DNA of 34,276 nt, taken from the IMG/VR virus record IMGVR_UViG_3300047300_000344, positions 1-34,276 of that record. One strand, written 5' to 3'. The translations under genes were made by a program, and so were the position numbers. How positions within the stretch are numbered: position 1 is the first letter of the stretch; each line of letters starts with the position of its first letter. This document shows positions 17,503 through 24,078 of this stretch, in pieces. The stretch comes from a virus. Under the pieces are notes generated by a model, which saw only the letters and a list, made by a program, of their open reading frames with translations, was not told where the DNA came from and searched no databases.

Positions 17503-17820
17503 TTAGACGTTACCGCCGATTACTGCACTTCCAGTTAGGTCAATACCTGATGCCTCATTGATGATAGCATACACTGTTGGAAGGTCTAGTACCTCTTCTA
17601 GTTTTTCTAGTTCAGCAAGCTCTGGTTCGAACTGCTGCATTGCAAGAACAACGCAGTTCATAAGAACGGTCATTGATTTGTTGTTGTCTTCTGCAACTTC
17701 GCTAATCTCGTCAAATGTTTCCATAAACTTTTTTAGCAATGATATTTTTAAAGGTCGCACCTTGATAACTGTTCCATCAAGTAGAGCGATTTCTTTTTCT
17801 TGAGTAATGGTTAAAGCCAT
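17503..17820 (-). CDS. Tail assembly chaperone, short form (G-like)
   Basis: 105 residues. Binds and protects the tape measure before tail tube growth. The whole protein corresponds to the N-terminal domain of the preceding gene: LLDGTVIKVRPLKISLLKKF here against LIDGTELYIVPLKIKYLRDF there, then C-V-x-x-AM-x-Q in both and a similar acidic end. So it is a duplicated stand-alone G-type chaperone, with no T-like extension. It ends 15 nt before the tape measure. Unlike the long form, it has its own -10 box and a strong TAGGAGGAATCA before the ATG, which should give much more short protein than long protein. In most long-tailed phages the same two products come from one gene by programmed frameshift. 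Confidence 0.8.
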   Translation of the reverse strand: MALTITQEKEIALLDGTVIKVRPLKISLLKKFMETFDEISEVAEDNNKSMTVLMNCVVLAMQQFEPELAELEKLEEVLDLPTVYAIINEASGIDLTGSAVIGGNV

Positions 17821-17848
17821 TGATTCCTCCTACTAGGTTTGTAATAGA

Positions 17849-17857
17849 AGTATATCA
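17849..17857 (-). promoter_or_regulatory. Extended -10 promoter of the short tail-assembly chaperone
   Basis: Minus strand TGATATACT (TGA plus TATACT), 28 nt before the ATG at 17820, followed by a leader with TAGGAGGAATCA. The 12-base string TGTGATATACTT is shared with the ribonucleotide reductase promoter, and both continue within a few bases to ATTACA. No convincing -35 is visible. Transcription from it would reach the tape measure and tail-tip genes. Confidence 0.6.
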
Positions 17858-17861
17858 CATT

Positions 17862-18542
17862 CTAGTCCCATTTTTCGTAAGATAGACCCATCCCTAAACC
17901 AAAACCAGCTTTTTGAGCATTTTGTCCTTGTAGTGCCAAGATGTCATCTGGGTCACTTGTTGCCCCTCCACTAAATACCCTAGCCTTCATAGCTTCCCAT
18001 GGGTCCTGCTCTTTCTTACCACTTTGCTCGTCTAGGTCAACGCCTTGTAGACCTGCCAAGAATCTTTTATCTAAATAATCTAAGTCTCTTTTTATACTTA
18101 GTGTCGCCAATAGTTCTGGCAATGACATCGATGATTCTAGCTCTTCATAGTCTTTCCAAATACCAAGCAAAAAAGCCTCTGACTCTATCTTGGCTAAGTC
18201 AAAGTCTGCCCAAGTACTTGTCTCTTTTTCTTCATCATTTTTAGCGTCACCATCTTTAGCTGGACCAAGGTATCCAGCTATCTCAACAATTTTATGCATT
18301 GTGGCAATATCTATATTATCCTCAACATCTTCTACTGTTTTAATTGCTGGTAGATATTGCTTCATGGCTACCAGAACGCATTCAGACATTTTGGAAATAC
18401 TCTCTATGCTATTAGGAGAACCTTTTACTAACTCTAGCTTTTCCATAAAATCTCTTAAGTATTTTATCTTTAATGGAACGATATATAGTTCTGTTCCGTC
18501 AATTAGCGATACCGTCGCCGTTTCATATATTTTAGTAGCCAT
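17862..18542 (-). CDS. Tail assembly chaperone, long form (G-T-like fusion in one frame)
   Basis: 226 residues. Residues 8-93 are the chaperone N-domain shared with the next gene. A charged linker (94-110, KDGDAKNDEEKETS) leads to a second domain (111-226) with AFLLGIWKDYEELESSMSLP and LDYLDKRFLAGLQG, which corresponds in position to the T-like extension normally added by ribosomal frameshift. Here the two domains are in one uninterrupted frame. No canonical slippery heptamer is needed or obvious at the joint. The start is unusual: TGGTATACT lies 6 nt before the ATG, with no ribosome binding site, so the mRNA would be leaderless. The gene begins just after a strong terminator that follows the major tail protein. 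Confidence 0.8.
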   Translation of the reverse strand: MATKIYETATVSLIDGTELYIVPLKIKYLRDFMEKLELVKGSPNSIESISKMSECVLVAMKQYLPAIKTVEDVEDNIDIATMHKIVEIAGYLGPAKDGDAKNDEEKETSTWADFDLAKIESEAFLLGIWKDYEELESSMSLPELLATLSIKRDLDYLDKRFLAGLQGVDLDEQSGKKEQDPWEAMKARVFSGGATSDPDDILALQGQNAQKAGFGLGMGLSYEKWD

Positions 18543-18548
18543 CTATCT

Positions 18549-18557
18549 AGTATACCA
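18549..18557 (-). promoter_or_regulatory. Extended -10 promoter giving a leaderless mRNA for the long chaperone
   Basis: Minus strand TGGTATACT, ending 6 nt before the ATG at 18542. A start 6-7 nt downstream of the box falls on or next to the A of ATG, so the message should be leaderless. No Shine-Dalgarno is present. The box abuts the T-run of the upstream terminator, so termination and re-initiation are packed into about 45 bases. Confidence 0.65.
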
Positions 18558-18590
18558 AAAAGAAACTCCCCCTACCGAAGTAAGGGGAGT
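18558..18590 (-). terminator. Strong intrinsic terminator with UUCG loop after the major tail protein
   Basis: Reading the minus strand, an 11-bp stem (18565-18575 with 18580-18590; one G-U pair) is capped by TTCG between C and G, the very stable cUUCGg tetraloop, and followed by TTTCTTTTT. It lies 20 nt after the major tail protein stop and directly before the next promoter, so it should cap tail-protein transcription and reduce read-through into chaperone and tape measure. Confidence 0.88.
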
Positions 18591-18609
18591 CTCAACTATT
18601 AAGTTATGT

Positions 18610-19293
18610 TTATAGAGAGTTGTAGTTAACTCCAGGGTAACCAGCCTTGCTGCCAGCTGCAACGGTGCGGTCAACAATCTTTCCGTATGAACCTGAGTCA
18701 TTTGGAAGTAGACGGAATGAAACGTCAAACATTGTTGCTGCATCTCTCTTTGCTGCTACTGTAACGCTATCGATTGAGATAGCACGGTAAGCAACATAGA
18801 TACGTTCGATTGCAGAACCAACTTCACAGTCACCAGTTCCTGGACCAACTGCGACTAGACCAGTCTCAATTGGGCAGTCTCCGATGTTTCCTGCAGATAG
18901 GTTAAGAGTATCCTCTTGACCAATCGGGAAGTTACTTGGAGCAATATATGCATCGGTTGTTGGACGAGCCAGAACCAATAGCAAGTTTTCTAGCGTAGCT
19001 TCTGCAAAGCTTGTGTTAAGGTTAACAGTCATGCCCTGCTTGTAAAGCTTGGCTACGTCTAGTACCTGGTCAACAGAAACTTCTCCAAAGTCTGGAGCGA
19101 AGGTTAGTTCAATACCGTTGCTGGTGTAACCAACGTTGCGGAATGTTCCAGTTGCAGAAGATAGTGTTTCTTTGTATGCAGTGCCATTTGTCGCCAATGG
19201 AAGGTTTGCATCCGCCATTTCGCCTTCTTTGAAAGCGAAGAGAGCAGCTGCACCAACAATGATGTTAGCACTTGTACCACGTGTATATGCCAT
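18610..19293 (-). CDS. Major tail (tube) protein
   Basis: 227 residues. Forms the tail tube. It lies between the neck genes and the two chaperones, the standard place in long-tailed phages, and has the expected size and composition: few charges, Ala/Gly/Thr/Val-rich, alternating strands such as GIELTFAPDFGEVSVDQVLD (60-79) and TMFDVSFRLLPNDSGSYGK. Its base composition is visibly richer in G and C than the flanking tail genes, as for the capsid gene. AAGAGGTGAATAAATT precedes the ATG, and a -10 box TATACT lies about 56 nt upstream. A strong terminator stands directly after the stop. All of this fits a very highly expressed virion protein. Confidence 0.85.
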   Translation of the reverse strand: MAYTRGTSANIIVGAAALFAFKEGEMADANLPLATNGTAYKETLSSATGTFRNVGYTSNGIELTFAPDFGEVSVDQVLDVAKLYKQGMTVNLNTSFAEATLENLLLVLARPTTDAYIAPSNFPIGQEDTLNLSAGNIGDCPIETGLVAVGPGTGDCEVGSAIERIYVAYRAISIDSVTVAAKRDAATMFDVSFRLLPNDSGSYGKIVDRTVAAGSKAGYPGVNYNSL

Positions 19294-19348
19294 AATTTAT
19301 TCACCTCTTATTTCTTATGGAATTAATAGGCGGTGTTTCCTCAATATA

Positions 19349-19354
19349 AGTATA
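19349..19354 (-). promoter_or_regulatory. Candidate -10 box of the major tail protein
   Basis: Minus strand TATACT, 55 nt before the ATG at 19293 in the 75-nt gap after the previous gene. It is preceded by CGT and so lacks the TG extension of the other promoters; the -35 position is weak. The leader would be nearly 50 nt and contains a good Shine-Dalgarno, in contrast to the leaderless starts elsewhere. Confidence 0.5.
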
Positions 19355-19368
19355 ACGACTTTTTATGA

Positions 19369-19899
19369 TTAAATAGATTCTTGATTAACCATATGGTAGT
19401 CATACTCAATAATAATCTTGTTACCGCCATAAGTTCTGGCAGTACCAAAATCAATAATGTCTCTTACCTCTTCAAGTTGATAGACCTTGAAATTGTGAAA
19501 GAAAAAGTTTGGTTCAATAACGATACCATTTACAGTAATTGAGCCCTTTGCTCTTGCCCAGTCGTTTAATTCTTGGGCAGTTTCATCTTCTCTGTCCATA
19601 AGTCTAAGAATTTTTTCAGTAATCTTGACCATGTTTAGAACAGAATTTTCTGCTGTAGCATAAAAATAGTATAATGCCTGTTCACATTTAATGTGTGGAA
19701 ATGGCTTCTTTCTCATACGTATTAGTCTGTCATAAGTACACATAATTCCACCATCTGGAAATGATGATGTTAGGTTGTCAATTGTAGAAGGTGTTGTTGG
19801 AAAAAATGGAATGGTGTCAAAACCCAATGCCTGTAATTTTTCTTTAAGATATTCATTTATCCACAACATTGGTGTATTTAATACTGTAGTTTTTGTCAT
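19369..19899 (-). CDS. Tail terminator / tail completion protein
   Basis: 176 residues. By position (last neck gene, just before the major tail protein) and size it should be the protein that caps the tail tube and joins it to the connector. It starts with a helix (LWINEYLKEKLQALGFDTIP, 12-31), has a central Leu-rich helix with a CEQALYYFYATAENSVLNMV stretch, and ends in strands (NKIIIEYDYHMVNQ). This helix-strand plan is compatible with the gpU/gp17-like tail terminator fold. A strong AGGAGG lies 9 nt upstream of the ATG, which overlaps the previous stop as TAATG. The call depends on synteny more than on motif. Confidence 0.62.
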   Translation of the reverse strand: MTKTTVLNTPMLWINEYLKEKLQALGFDTIPFFPTTPSTIDNLTSSFPDGGIMCTYDRLIRMRKKPFPHIKCEQALYYFYATAENSVLNMVKITEKILRLMDREDETAQELNDWARAKGSITVNGIVIEPNFFFHNFKVYQLEEVRDIIDFGTARTYGGNKIIIEYDYHMVNQESI

Positions 19900-20576
19900 T
19901 AGTTAGCTCCTCCTGCTGCCCCTGAAATCCAGCGATATCCTGTTGTATAGCCTAAAGACTTCCCACCACGTTTTGCACTAGATAGGTTTTTTCTATACAA
20001 TTCTGGAGTCTGTAAATATTTCTCAATTCCACTTGCTCTCAAAAATGATTGAGTAAGATATGTCTTAAAGAATGATTCAAATACCTTTTTAAATCCACCC
20101 TCAGCTTCAGAACCGCCAGGATTTTTAACCTCTACTGAACCAGACACAAAAAACTCTTTTCCATCCTCTTCAAACCTTAGCACCCTTGCTTTTGTTGGCT
20201 TAATTTTAACAGAAATTCCACCCTCCATAATTCTTGCCTTGTTATAAAAGGGAACATTTGAACCAGTTTTAATAGACTTTGATTGAGAAAATGTTGAGAA
20301 AAAGGTTAGGTTTTGGTTGTCGGATGTGTAGCCAATATCAAACAATCTTGCTCCTGGCTTTCCTACCTGATACCATTCATAAACGTGATGTAGCATTGCT
20401 GGGTCTACCCTTGCGTTTGTATCTACATAATCGTATATTGCTTCTTTTAATTCTGCACCAAGGTTTTTTAAGAATTCTGCTTTCCCTGCCTGAACACCAT
20501 TTAGAAAACCTTCGGTATATCCCAAAATGTTTTTCATGTCTTTTGCAAACTGCTTAGAATCGGTTGTGACTATCAT
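19899..20576 (-). CDS. Neck protein, HK97 gp10-like
   Basis: 225 residues. It carries the opening pattern of gp10-like neck proteins: a long N-terminal helix (FAKDMKNILGYTEGFLNGVQ then an LKNLGAELKEAIYDYVDTNA stretch) and a following segment with HHVYEWYQVGKPGARLFDIG (63-82). The C-terminal quarter is basic (KNLSSAKRGGKSLGYTTGYR). It lies in the connector cluster between head-closure and tail-terminator genes. The ATG overlaps the preceding stop as ATGA, with GGTGACCT upstream. The exact role in the neck (stopper, completion or adaptor) cannot be told from sequence alone. Confidence 0.68.
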   Translation of the reverse strand: MIVTTDSKQFAKDMKNILGYTEGFLNGVQAGKAEFLKNLGAELKEAIYDYVDTNARVDPAMLHHVYEWYQVGKPGARLFDIGYTSDNQNLTFFSTFSQSKSIKTGSNVPFYNKARIMEGGISVKIKPTKARVLRFEEDGKEFFVSGSVEVKNPGGSEAEGGFKKVFESFFKTYLTQSFLRASGIEKYLQTPELYRKNLSSAKRGGKSLGYTTGYRWISGAAGGAN

Positions 20577-21025
20577 AGGTCACCAGCCTGATTGTCTGAA
20601 CGTTTTAGAATGACTCTGTAAAATTCAACATTTCCGAAAGGACCAACAAATGGGTCAAAGGTTGCTATCTCAAACAATGTAGATTGACCAGAACGTGAGC
20701 CAGATGTTTCCATGTAAACCAGATTTCCATTTTTATCACGAATGTTTGTAATCAGAATATTGGTTAATGAGTTTTTCTGGTCTTCGGTAGAAAATCTAAT
20801 GTCGCTTTTTACCCTACCAATGAGAACTGTGTCTTGCAACAGCTTTGCTTCTGGCTTTATCTCTTCTTTGTTTGCCGTCCCTGCTGAATTAAACTGACAA
20901 GCAATAGTCTTGTCTAATACCCAGTTTTTAGTCACAACACCATAACCTGCTCCAAGCTCAACAATCGGATAGTAAACATCTGCCAACATTGGGAAGGTAA
21001 AGTCTGGTGTCTCACAAATAACCAT
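20573..21025 (-). CDS. Head closure / stopper-like protein
   Basis: 150 residues, second gene of the connector cluster. Beta-rich with a central ELGAGYGVVTKNWVLDKTIA (23-42) and a C-terminal FDPFVGPFGNVEFYRVILKR (123-142). The short barrel-like plan and the position between adaptor and gp10-like protein fit a head-closure (stopper) protein such as HK97 gp7 or SPP1 gp16. It starts at an ATG overlapping the preceding stop (TAATG), with CAGGAGTTTTG upstream. The assignment is by synteny and fold impression. Confidence 0.58.
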   Translation of the reverse strand: MVICETPDFTFPMLADVYYPIVELGAGYGVVTKNWVLDKTIACQFNSAGTANKEEIKPEAKLLQDTVLIGRVKSDIRFSTEDQKNSLTNILITNIRDKNGNLVYMETSGSRSGQSTLFEIATFDPFVGPFGNVEFYRVILKRSDNQAGDL

Positions 21026-21948
21026 TACAAAACTCCTGGGCGTGTAACTGGCTTCTTATATTTTTCTAGAATCTTATCTACTAGAATGTTACCAGTGCCC
21101 TGAAATACTGCTTTATCAAACTGGATTCTAAATTGGTCTGTATTATATGCTCCAATATAACGCTTATAGTAATCTAGTCTTCCACAGCTAATATCTTCAA
21201 TAAGTAATTCTGCAGCCCTCTTAATATCTGATGGTACATTTATATATCCAACATCAGCATTGATTCTATAATCATATTCTCTGGGAAATCCTGTATAGCC
21301 ATAAATTAGTGCTGCATAGTCTGAGCTTGATGCTGGTAACAATACAGGTGCAGACTCACTTCTATTAAGTTCTCCTGTATATGTTTGAGTAATTGCAGAA
21401 CCATCTTTAGTTAACTCAAATGTTTTGCTTGTTACCAAAACATTATTTTCATAAACAGAATTAATTTTTATAACCCTATCCCAAAGTGGAATGAAGTCGC
21501 TGCCATTGCCTATTGCAAGAATATCCTTCTTTTCATAGTAAAATCCATCATTAACAATTGAGTCAATTATTGCTCTTGCAAGTTGTTCATCTGTTGCATA
21601 TGAAGCAATTTCTGTTGCAGTAGTACCCTTAGTATTTGGGTCTGTGTATGGTCTACGAACCTCATAAAAGTCTTCAAAGATTAGGTTTGCTGATACAGGT
21701 GTTGTATGACCAGAATATACCTGAACCCTATAATCTGCATCATATTTTAAAGGAACAGAAATTGTTACCTTTGATGCTGATGTTGTTGTAGCCTGAACTG
21801 CGTCCATGGCAACTGTTGAATCTTTTAAATCTATTACATTAATTGTTACAGCAGTTGCTGCATATCCTGTGACTACGACATCAAAAGAGAACTTTTGTGT
21901 TCCCTGATTAAATGGTGTAGTAGTTGTGTGTACTCTAAGAATTTCCAC
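21025..21948 (-). CDS. Head-tail adaptor (connector) with N-terminal Ig-like domain
   Basis: 307 residues. The C-terminal two-thirds resemble the helical adaptor that docks under the portal: ASYATDEQLARAIIDSIVND (114-133), then INVPSDIKRAAELLIEDISC (246-265 approximately) and a final helix-rich segment. The N-terminal 90 residues are different: Thr/Val-rich strands (FSFDVVVTGYAATAVTINVI ... YRVQVYSG) with an Ig-like look. An Ig-like domain fused to an adaptor is not the usual arrangement and may be displayed on the neck. The start is GTG, overlapping the previous stop as TAGTG, with no clear ribosome binding site, so translation is probably coupled. Function is inferred from position in the neck cluster. 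Confidence 0.6.
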   Translation of the reverse strand: MEILRVHTTTTPFNQGTQKFSFDVVVTGYAATAVTINVIDLKDSTVAMDAVQATTTSASKVTISVPLKYDADYRVQVYSGHTTPVSANLIFEDFYEVRRPYTDPNTKGTTATEIASYATDEQLARAIIDSIVNDGFYYEKKDILAIGNGSDFIPLWDRVIKINSVYENNVLVTSKTFELTKDGSAITQTYTGELNRSESAPVLLPASSSDYAALIYGYTGFPREYDYRINADVGYINVPSDIKRAAELLIEDISCGRLDYYKRYIGAYNTDQFRIQFDKAVFQGTGNILVDKILEKYKKPVTRPGVL

Positions 21949-22361
21949 TAATTATCAAACGCCTCTTTAATTTCGGCTGGAGTTGCCACTCTAATGTGAC
22001 CCCTAGTTTTCCACTTCTCAGCCTGTGCTGGTGATACAAAATTATATCCACGCTTTACTTCTCCAACACCATCCCAAAAAACATTTTTAGTTGAGAAAAG
22101 TGCTACAGTTTCCTTTTTAGTTTTTGGCTCTTCTACAGTCTTCACTTGGTCTTTACGATTTGCACCAGGTGAACCAATTGCTCCGTCAACTACTATAATA
22201 GATGATGCTGGCTTACTTTTCTTTTTATTGGGTGATGTGATTACGCCATTAGTGTCTGTTTGAATACCAACCTTTGTTGTGGCTGATGTTACTTCTAGGT
22301 TTACCTGAACGTTGTCTACTGCAACGTCAACAAGTGTATCATTTAATGTTTCATCTGACAT
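21948..22361 (-). CDS. Small protein between capsid and connector, possible head accessory
   Basis: 137 residues from the ATG at 22361, chosen because GGAGGAAATC lies just before it; an earlier in-frame TTG would fall inside that site. The N-terminal half is low-complexity and polar (VDVAVDNVQVNLEVTSATTK, 11-30; then a Lys/Ser stretch). The C-terminal 55 residues look folded: VALFSTKNVFWDGVGEVKRG (86-105) and SPAQAEKWKTRGHIRVATPA (109-128). The last part resembles a short domain seen on phage capsid-associated proteins that read 'sequence W..G.G.v..G...V....A..W...G', but I cannot name a family. It follows the capsid terminator and has its own promoter. Confidence 0.55.
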   Translation of the reverse strand: MSDETLNDTLVDVAVDNVQVNLEVTSATTKVGIQTDTNGVITSPNKKKSKPASSIIVVDGAIGSPGANRKDQVKTVEEPKTKKETVALFSTKNVFWDGVGEVKRGYNFVSPAQAEKWKTRGHIRVATPAEIKEAFDN

Positions 22362-22378
22362 GATTTCCTCCAATTTAC

Positions 22379-22387
22379 ATTATAGCA
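22379..22387 (-). promoter_or_regulatory. Extended -10 promoter of the neck gene cluster
   Basis: Minus strand TGCTATAAT. It ends 17 nt before the ATG at 22361; transcription would begin about 11 nt before the ATG, just upstream of GGAGGAAA (22364-22371), so the leader is little more than the ribosome binding site. It restarts transcription immediately after the capsid terminator. Confidence 0.6.
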
Positions 22388-22390
22388 GAT

Positions 22391-22429
22391 AAAAAAGTAG
22401 AAAGGGGCAGAAGCCGAAGCCCCTGCCCC
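22391..22429 (-). terminator. Strong intrinsic terminator with UUCG loop after the capsid gene
   Basis: Reading the minus strand, an 11-bp stem (22404-22414 with 22419-22429; two G-U pairs) closes on TTCG and is followed by TTTCTACTTTTTT. It begins 22 nt after the capsid stop. With the tail-protein terminator this is the second stable UUCG hairpin in the window, placed after the most abundant virion protein. Confidence 0.9.
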
Positions 22430-22451
22430 CTCTAAGTGGGATAACTCAAGA

Positions 22452-23546
22452 TTATAGGCTTGAGTCGATTGAGTCGCTGTCAACGTATGCGATAGCGTCC
22501 TGCTCTTCCCACTGAATACCAAAACGTACGAATACGGTGTATTCAATGGTGTCTTTCTTAGGAACGTACTGACGGTTTACAGTGATGTCTCTCTGGAAAC
22601 CCCAAATACGGTTGCTTGGGAAAGTAAGGTCAACAAAGCCCTCTGGGTAATATGGAACTTCCATAACAGGAATACCTAGTACACGAGTAACACGAGCGTC
22701 ACCTAGTACTTGGTCGTTACCATTTAGGTAAGTGTTACGGTATTCATATGACCAGATGTTGTTTGCCGCTGTACCATTGTTGCGTACAATTCCCTGGAAT
22801 GCTGAAGTTCCTGCGTAGAACTTAAGACCATTCTTTAGAGCACGGTACTTACGTGGTAGACGGTCTACAACTTGCTGTAGAACCTCTGGTGTGAATGCGT
22901 TGTTAGCTACAGTAGCAACATATTCGTGTGCATAGCCATCGGTCTTGGTACGGCTTACGAAACCTTCCATAATGTTAAGGAAGTTGTTCACCCCTGTACC
23001 AGTACCGTTGATTGCTAGGTCCTCAATGTCATTTGCGAATGCATTTGTCATTAGACGGACTAGGTGGTCTTCAAGAGCCGCACCTTCAACGTTGTCTTCT
23101 AGAGCTTCTGCTGAAACTTCCCAGTCAAGACGAATCTTCTTTGTAGTAAGTTCGACCTTAGAGAATGTTGCACCAGCGTTGGTGTATGTTGCGTCACCCT
23201 GGTTGGCTGCACGAATAACACGCTCTCCAACGTTAACCTTTTCAAGTTCCATTGTGTTGGCTCGCATTGTTACACGGCGACCGTCCTTGGCTAGGACTGT
23301 ACCGTCCCAAACATAATCGATAAATCTACGAGCCTGTTCTGGACGTAGGATACCGCTGGCTGCAGAACCACTAGGGGTTACAGCGTTAGGACCAGTTAGT
23401 ACACCATATTCGGCAGTTGGAACGTTTCCAAGAGTTGAAGCTCCTGGGTTGGTAACGCCACCAATGCCACCTGAAGCGAAAGCACCTTCTGAGTTAACCT
23501 CGTTAGCACCTGCTCCTGGATAGTTTTTAATAATTTCTTCCGACAT
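22452..23546 (-). CDS. Major capsid protein, HK97 fold
   Basis: 364 residues. It builds the head shell. The order protease/scaffold then capsid, the size, and features such as LRPEQARRFIDYVWDGTVLA (67-86), the central DWEVSAEALEDNVEGAALED (135-154 approximately) and the C-terminal strand FGFQRDITVNRQYVPKKDTI-type region followed by VFVRFGIQWEEQDAIAYV fit an HK97-fold capsid. The first 60 residues are Gly/Ala/Asn-rich; the scaffold domain is encoded in the previous gene. The start is the ATG at 23546 because AGGAGGTGA lies 5 nt upstream; an in-frame GTG at 23555 lies inside that site. Base composition is richer in G and C (about 47% in one hand-counted row) than in fibre genes. A UUCG terminator follows. 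Confidence 0.9.
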   Translation of the reverse strand: MSEEIIKNYPGAGANEVNSEGAFASGGIGGVTNPGASTLGNVPTAEYGVLTGPNAVTPSGSAASGILRPEQARRFIDYVWDGTVLAKDGRRVTMRANTMELEKVNVGERVIRAANQGDATYTNAGATFSKVELTTKKIRLDWEVSAEALEDNVEGAALEDHLVRLMTNAFANDIEDLAINGTGTGVNNFLNIMEGFVSRTKTDGYAHEYVATVANNAFTPEVLQQVVDRLPRKYRALKNGLKFYAGTSAFQGIVRNNGTAANNIWSYEYRNTYLNGNDQVLGDARVTRVLGIPVMEVPYYPEGFVDLTFPSNRIWGFQRDITVNRQYVPKKDTIEYTVFVRFGIQWEEQDAIAYVDSDSIDSSL

Positions 23547-23551
23547 AATTG

Positions 23552-23560
23552 TCACCTCCT
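23552..23560 (-). promoter_or_regulatory. Ribosome binding site deciding the capsid start
   Basis: Minus strand AGGAGGTGA, a near-perfect complement of the 16S anti-Shine-Dalgarno, 5 nt before ATG 23546. The in-frame GTG of a longer reading frame overlaps this site, so the capsid must begin at the ATG. Confidence 0.85.
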
Positions 23561-23568
23561 AGTGATTT

Positions 23569-24078
23569 TTATTTGAATAAATCGGTTGTCTTGAGGAAAC
23601 GACCGTCCCATAGGGATTTTTGAACCTGTTCTGGCTCAAACTGTACGACATCACCGATGTCGCCAGACTTGCGGAAAGCAGTATCGGCTTCAACAGCGTC
23701 TACTCTCTTTCCAAATTCGTTAAATACATCCTTTGATTCCTTTACCTCAGTTTTTACGGAATCAATTGATTTGTTGAGTTCATCAACCTGAGCTTGTAGG
23801 CTCTTTACGATTGATGCAAGGTCGCTAAAGGCTGATGTTAGAGTATCCTTGATTTCTGAAACTGCGTTAACAACTAGTGTCTTCTCAGTGTCTTCGTCTG
23901 CTGGAGATACCTCTTCAGCTTCTTCTGCAGGAGCTTCTTCAGCTACCTCGTCTGCTACTGGAGCATCTTCGGTAACTTCTTCTGCCACTACTTCTTCAAC
24001 TACGGCATCTGCCTCTGGAGCAACCTCTACTGTCTCAACTGTGGTTTCTTCAACCACTTCATTTGTTGCGTCAGTCAT
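23569..24078 (-). CDS. Nested scaffold protein from an internal start in the protease gene
   Basis: 169 residues, the same frame as the C-terminal part of the protease, beginning at its Met252 (MTDATNEVVEE). AAAGGAGGAAAGTCCT stands directly before this ATG, at ideal spacing; such a site inside a gene is unlikely by chance and marks a second translation start. The product has the acidic segment, coiled coil and basic C-terminus but no protease domain, exactly what a stand-alone scaffold needs. This is the lambda C/Nu3 arrangement. The parent protease start is leaderless and presumably weaker, so many scaffold copies per protease are expected. The nested product is inferred; no protein evidence is available. 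Confidence 0.78.
   Translation of the reverse strand: MTDATNEVVEETTVETVEVAPEADAVVEEVVAEEVTEDAPVADEVAEEAPAEEAEEVSPADEDTEKTLVVNAVSEIKDTLTSAFSDLASIVKSLQAQVDELNKSIDSVKTEVKESKDVFNEFGKRVDAVEADTAFRKSGDIGDVVQFEPEQVQKSLWDGRFLKTTDLFK

Noticed and set aside
18190-18260. A-rich stretch at the domain joint of the long chaperone as a frameshift site
   Set aside because: No X-XXY-YYZ heptamer in the correct phase is evident, and the T-like domain is already in frame; a short form is provided by the separate paralogous gene.
18190-18615. Plus-strand reading frame opposite the long tail-assembly chaperone, crossing the terminator
   Set aside because: Runs across a strong minus-strand terminator hairpin and promoter and opposes two well-supported genes; low complexity and no start signal.
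23547-23555. Capsid gene starting at GTG 23555
   Set aside because: That GTG overlaps the Shine-Dalgarno AGGAGGTGA; the ATG at 23546 lies 5 nt after the site.
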